Shown: one piece after another, positions 60,892 through 64,000 of the stretch
Numbering within the stretch: the first letter of the stretch is position 1
Layout of the letters: the number at the start of each line of letters is the position of its first letter
NCBI GenBank assembly: GCA_029781855.1
Contig: JAKOVX010000021.1
Span: 1 to 64,000, forward strand
Length of the DNA: 64,000 bases
Reading direction: 5' to 3'
Source of the DNA: Acidobacteriota bacterium
Lineage (GTDB): Bacteria; Acidobacteriota; Blastocatellia; Pyrinomonadales; Pyrinomonadaceae
Program-made: the position numbers and the translations under genes
The notes under the pieces: generated by a model
Seen by the model: only the letters and a program-made list of their open reading frames with translations
What the model was told of the DNA's origin: nothing
Database searches by the model: none

Positions 60892-61995
60892 TCAAGTATC
60901 CGTTGTCGGGCAAATCTGCCGATAGAGGCCTTCGGTGGCGTCGAGCATCCGCTCAACGGAAAAGCTCTCGACCGCCATTATCTGCAATGCCGAACCGATC
61001 GATGCACGACCTATGTCATCGGCAAGCAATTCGACGATCGCACTCGCAAGCGCGACCGGGTCATTTACCGGCGTGAGAATCCCCGCGTCTCCGAGCAGTA
61101 CCTTGGCTCCGTCGGTATCGGTTGCTATGACCGCGACGCCGCGGGCCATCGCCTCGAGGATCGCGAGCCCGAAACTCTCCGTCCGCGACGGCGAAACAAA
61201 AATGTCGAGCGCGGAATAGAACGGCCCGGTATCGTCGAGCCAGTCGAGCCACAGAAACCTCTCCTCGAGCCCGAACACCTTTACAAGCCTGCGTAGTTCG
61301 CGTCGGAATTTGCCGTCGGGCGAATGATCGGTCCCCGCGATCACGAACCTGCAATTTGGGTCAATCTTGGCTATCTCGTGGGCGGCTAGGACGAATTCCC
61401 GCTGGCCTTTGAGCGGTTTGAGTTCGCCGAGCGTTCCGACAAGCGGGGCGTCCGGCGGGATGGCGTGAAATTCGCGAAAACGCCGGCCCATTTCATCCTT
61501 CTCCTGATCTCCCGTAATGTCCAGGCCATTAGGGATCACATGCACCTTTTTCGGCGGGAAGATCTTTTCGAGCTCGACACTCACCGCAGGCGAGACCGCG
61601 ATGGCCGCGGCGGCGTTCCGCAGAGCGAGCTTATGGAAAGGCTTGAGCGGGAACATCACGTGCCGCGTCAGGACAAAGCTGGTTTCTTTTGAAATACGGC
61701 TGGCGATCGCCGCGGCGATGTAGTCGCGGGCGACGTGGGCGTGGACGATATCGATCTTGTTTTCGACTAGAAACTGACCGATCCGCTTGGCGCTGAACAT
61801 CCCGAAAGAATTGCGGATCGAGACGTAATGGAAATTGTCGGGCGGAATGAAATCCAGCCGGTCCTGCCACTCGTTTGTCGGCCGTATCGCAACAAAAACT
61901 TCGTGGCCGCGCTGCTGCAGACCGCGACAGAGATCGACAAAGTGACGCTCGCCGCCGCCGAAGGTTTTCGCCGATGATAATTGCAGGATACGCAC
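60892..61995 (-). CDS. GT4 family glycosyltransferase
   Basis: A 367-residue GT-B fold enzyme. GGGERHFVDLCRGLQQRGHEV at residue 13 is the acceptor-side signature, VIPNGLDITG the linker, VGTLGELKPLKGQREFVLAA the donor-domain start, and SRTESFGLAILEAMARGVAVIATDTDGA the E-x7-E donor-binding motif. It transfers an activated hexose to a lipid- or polysaccharide-linked acceptor. Acceptor and product are unknown; the neighbouring debranching enzyme suggests glycan storage, the Wzc region further away suggests export polysaccharide. Confidence 0.9.
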   Translation of the reverse strand: MRILQLSSAKTFGGGERHFVDLCRGLQQRGHEVFVAIRPTNEWQDRLDFIPPDNFHYVSIRNSFGMFSAKRIGQFLVENKIDIVHAHVARDYIAAAIASRISKETSFVLTRHVMFPLKPFHKLALRNAAAAIAVSPAVSVELEKIFPPKKVHVIPNGLDITGDQEKDEMGRRFREFHAIPPDAPLVGTLGELKPLKGQREFVLAAHEIAKIDPNCRFVIAGTDHSPDGKFRRELRRLVKVFGLEERFLWLDWLDDTGPFYSALDIFVSPSRTESFGLAILEAMARGVAVIATDTDGAKVLLGDAGILTPVNDPVALASAIVELLADDIGRASIGSALQIMAVESFSVERMLDATEGLYRQICPTTDT

Positions 61996-62080
61996 CTCAA
62001 AAGATTACACGGATGAGTGGCTAAAAAAAAGTTGGTGCCGGAGATTCATCGCGCGAGGGAACGAGACTCGTACAAAGCGC

Positions 62081-62111
62081 AAAAAAAGGGGCCACCGTTC
62101 CCGATGGCCCC
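62081..62111 (-). terminator. Terminator of the TonB-dependent receptor gene
   Basis: Stem GGGGCCA (62088-62094) with TGGCCCC (62105-62111), followed on the minus strand by seven T (62081-62087). It lies 24 bp past the receptor stop. Confidence 0.9.
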
Positions 62112-62134
62112 GAAAATTCTCCAAAGGAGAAGAA

Positions 62135-64000
62135 TTAGAACTGAAGGCGAGCCGACAGTTGAACCTGACGTTCGCGATAAAGCGTACTGTCAGTCGTCGT
62201 AACCTGCTGGAACGACGTGTTGTAGTTAAGCGTTGTGCCAGAACGCGTATAAAGCGTGCTGTTCACACCGAATATGTGAGTTCTGTTTGCGATATTGAAA
62301 ACCTCGCCGAGGAACTCGATATTCACGGTTTCAGTAATACGGAACCTCTTAGAGAGACGAGCATCAAAGTTCAGGATGTTCGGCAGACGGTAGAAGTTAC
62401 GCGGATTGAGCGGAAAACGGTTGTCGCCGTTCGTATTGTTCAAGCTCGTGCCCGACACCGTTCCGTCATAGGGACGGCCCGAGTAGAAGGTCATGATCGG
62501 AGCAAACGACCAACCGTTAAGGAGGTAGTTGTAGCCCGACTTGTAGCTGCCCTTGTAGAACTTCGGTGCCCAGACAGCACTGACTACGAACTTATGCCGT
62601 ACGTCGAAGTTGCTGGGGCCGTTGTCGTAGCTGCGGTCGAACAGATCGTACGGGCTGTTCGTCTGCGTGAACGTTGCCGAGTTCTGGTTGGTATCACGAG
62701 CACTCGCGAGAGTGTAGCTCGCCTGGAACTGCAGACCATCCGTAAATCGGCGATTAGCCGCGAAAACTACCGCATTGTAGTTCGAGGTCACCGTGCTCTG
62801 GATCTGGGTCATTGCCTGCGTACCGGTCACTCGCGAATAGAACGGTATCGAGAACGTGCTGCCGGATGCAGGTCCGCCGTTGACCGTAAAGGTCGTCGAG
62901 GTTCCTGACGGCTGGTAGTTAAGGTCGACGAACGTCGGCAAGCTCTGTCCGATGCTGCCGATGTACGAAACCGAAACCGATGTGTTCCGTGCGATCTGGC
63001 GTTCGAGAATGATGTCGAACTGATGGATCAAAGGTGCCTGGAAGTTCTTGGAGAAGAACTGAATGGCACCGCTCGACACCGACAGGGTCGACGGGTTGAT
63101 AATGAACGGGAACACCGGAGCGTTCGCCGCGGTTGCCGAAATGCTCACCTGCGACTGGCCGCCCAGATTCGAAGTGTTGATCAACGCATTGTAAAGCGTC
63201 GAGTTTTGGATGCGGCCATAGTAGATACCCCAGCCTCCACGAACGCTTGTTTTCCCGTCGCCGAAAACGTCATAGGCAAATCCAACGCGGGGGCCGAAGT
63301 TGTTCTTGTCGCTCGGCAATTTTGATGTAGCTTCAGCGATCGTCCGTCCGTCTTGCGGAATAACGGTCGTGCTGATACCCGGAAGCGGCGGAGCCGGCAT
63401 CTTGATATATTCCCAGCGAAGACCGAGGTTAACGGTCAGACGCGGGGTGATGCGGAAATCGTCCTGAGCGAAGAAATCGATGTCCCACGTGTGGAACTTG
63501 ATACCGGGCGATCCGACACCCTGCTGATAGTTGCTGGTGTAGCACTTACCAACAAAGCGCGTACCGGTCGCACAACCGGTCGTTCCCGGCAGGCCAACCG
63601 AGTAACCAATGTAATCAATGATGAAATCGTTGATGTTGTTGTACGAATATGCGCCTGCCTCGAAACGGAGGTTCGCGATATCGTCAGAAACACGGTTGAG
63701 GTCGCCGCCGAATTTGAACGAATGACGTCCGGAAATGTAAGTGAACGAATCGGCGAACTGATAGCGCCTTTCATCAGGATATTTCGGCCTTTCGAGGAAG
63801 GTCGGCGTACCGAATTCGAGACCGTTCGTCAGAAAGATGTCAGGAGAGCGGACACCGCCGACTGCCGTACTGGAGGTCGTCGGTTCGCCCGGCAGCGGCG
63901 GCGTGCTGAATTCATATTCAAAATCGCGGCCGTACTGGAATCGGAACTCATTGAGCATGTTCGACGAAAAAGTTGTCTGCAGCTTGGCATTGACCGAATC
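62135..64000 (-). CDS. TonB-dependent receptor, Oar-like, 5' end outside window
   Basis: The frame is open to the window edge (621 codons, starting DSVNAKLQTTF; the Met at 63958 is internal). Beta-strands alternate all along (EFRFQYGRDFEYEF, HSFKFGGDLNRVSDDIANLRF, LTVNLGLRWEYIKMPA), and it ends with LSARLQF, the aromatic C-terminal residue of outer-membrane barrels. The NFGPRVGFAYDVFGDGKTSVRGGWGIYYGR block is typical of the acidobacterial carboxypeptidase-regulatory/Oar family. Plug and N-terminal domains are beyond the window. It imports an unknown ligand or organises the outer membrane. Confidence 0.9.
   Translation of the reverse strand, partial: DSVNAKLQTTFSSNMLNEFRFQYGRDFEYEFSTPPLPGEPTTSSTAVGGVRSPDIFLTNGLEFGTPTFLERPKYPDERRYQFADSFTYISGRHSFKFGGDLNRVSDDIANLRFEAGAYSYNNINDFIIDYIGYSVGLPGTTGCATGTRFVGKCYTSNYQQGVGSPGIKFHTWDIDFFAQDDFRITPRLTVNLGLRWEYIKMPAPPLPGISTTVIPQDGRTIAEATSKLPSDKNNFGPRVGFAYDVFGDGKTSVRGGWGIYYGRIQNSTLYNALINTSNLGGQSQVSISATAANAPVFPFIINPSTLSVSSGAIQFFSKNFQAPLIHQFDIILERQIARNTSVSVSYIGSIGQSLPTFVDLNYQPSGTSTTFTVNGGPASGSTFSIPFYSRVTGTQAMTQIQSTVTSNYNAVVFAANRRFTDGLQFQASYTLASARDTNQNSATFTQTNSPYDLFDRSYDNGPSNFDVRHKFVVSAVWAPKFYKGSYKSGYNYLLNGWSFAPIMTFYSGRPYDGTVSGTSLNNTNGDNRFPLNPRNFYRLPNILNFDARLSKRFRITETVNIEFLGEVFNIANRTHIFGVNSTLYTRSGTTLNYNTSFQQVTTTDSTLYRERQVQLSARLQF

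Noticed and set aside
1..64000. tRNA and rRNA genes
   Set aside because: I scanned intergenic gaps for T-loop and acceptor-stem patterns and found no convincing cloverleaf; a tRNAscan run would settle this.
1..64000. Selenocysteine genes with in-frame TGA
   Set aside because: Despite selA, no broken ORF in the window shows a TGA inside an otherwise conserved family followed by a hairpin; the Rhs stop at 34084 is TAA.

Overview
The window reads as a chromosomal segment of a GC-rich (about 55-60 percent), free-living Gram-negative heterotroph, most likely an acidobacterium of the Blastocatellia/Pyrinomonadaceae type. The pointers are a large Oar/carboxypeptidase-regulatory type TonB-dependent outer-membrane protein, a serine/threonine kinase fused to a TolB/WD40-like propeller, many secreted proteins of unknown role, scattered single-gene operons on both strands, and degenerate Rhs and REP-type repeats. 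This placement is inferred from protein style; there is no rRNA or other marker in the window. I found no rRNA, tRNA, CRISPR array, prophage or complete insertion sequence other than one REP-associated transposase.

Layout. 1-9.8 kb: the end of a GH44-type glycosidase, acetate kinase (ackA), aspS with what looks like a complete ribosome-dependent attenuator in its leader, then small conserved and membrane proteins, an ODP-type metallo-beta-lactamase-fold protein, an MFS transporter, a thioesterase, a DEDDy exonuclease and a YceH-family protein. 9.8-14 kb: secreted beta-helix, 29-residue-repeat and TPR proteins. 14-25.6 kb: mainly housekeeping, namely serC, selA, a cold-shock gene with a long leader, kynA, hemW, purL, an amidohydrolase, DinB and a pair of thioredoxin-fold proteins. 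25.9-31.8 kb: sensor kinase with a BON-like partner, a PRC/MgtE-N/CBS protein and a lytic transglycosylase.

31.8-39.3 kb is the accessory part: a REP-associated transposase between inverted REP hairpins, several broken Rhs fragments, one AT-rich Rhs C-terminal tip carrying a zinc-metallopeptidase motif with a 4-bp-overlapping membrane protein (probable toxin/immunity pair), two copies of a REP-like block, heptamer short tandem repeats, and a 22-bp-period array. 39.3-48.1 kb: a P2A-type cation ATPase behind a near-perfect sigma-54 promoter, a bacterial PH-domain protein, a four-helix-bundle (23S IVS type) gene bracketed by octamer repeats, and an exopolysaccharide block (rfbB, rfbD, Wzc-like tyrosine kinase) with a perfect 33-bp palindrome between rfbD and the kinase.

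48.3-64 kb: a very large single-chain oxidoreductase resembling fused NfnB and NfnA subunits, a secreted unknown, a chimeric pseudogene made from an asparaginase tail and a DUF4440 piece, a stand-alone EF-G domain IV-like protein next to asparaginase, recN with an M14 carboxypeptidase, an orphan PAAR-like protein, glycogen debranching enzyme, a GT4 glycosyltransferase and the C-terminal part of the TonB-dependent receptor. The strongest candidates for something undescribed are the aspS attenuator with an Asn-Asp-Asp-Asn-Asn leader peptide, and the Rhs metallopeptidase tip with its putative membrane immunity protein.
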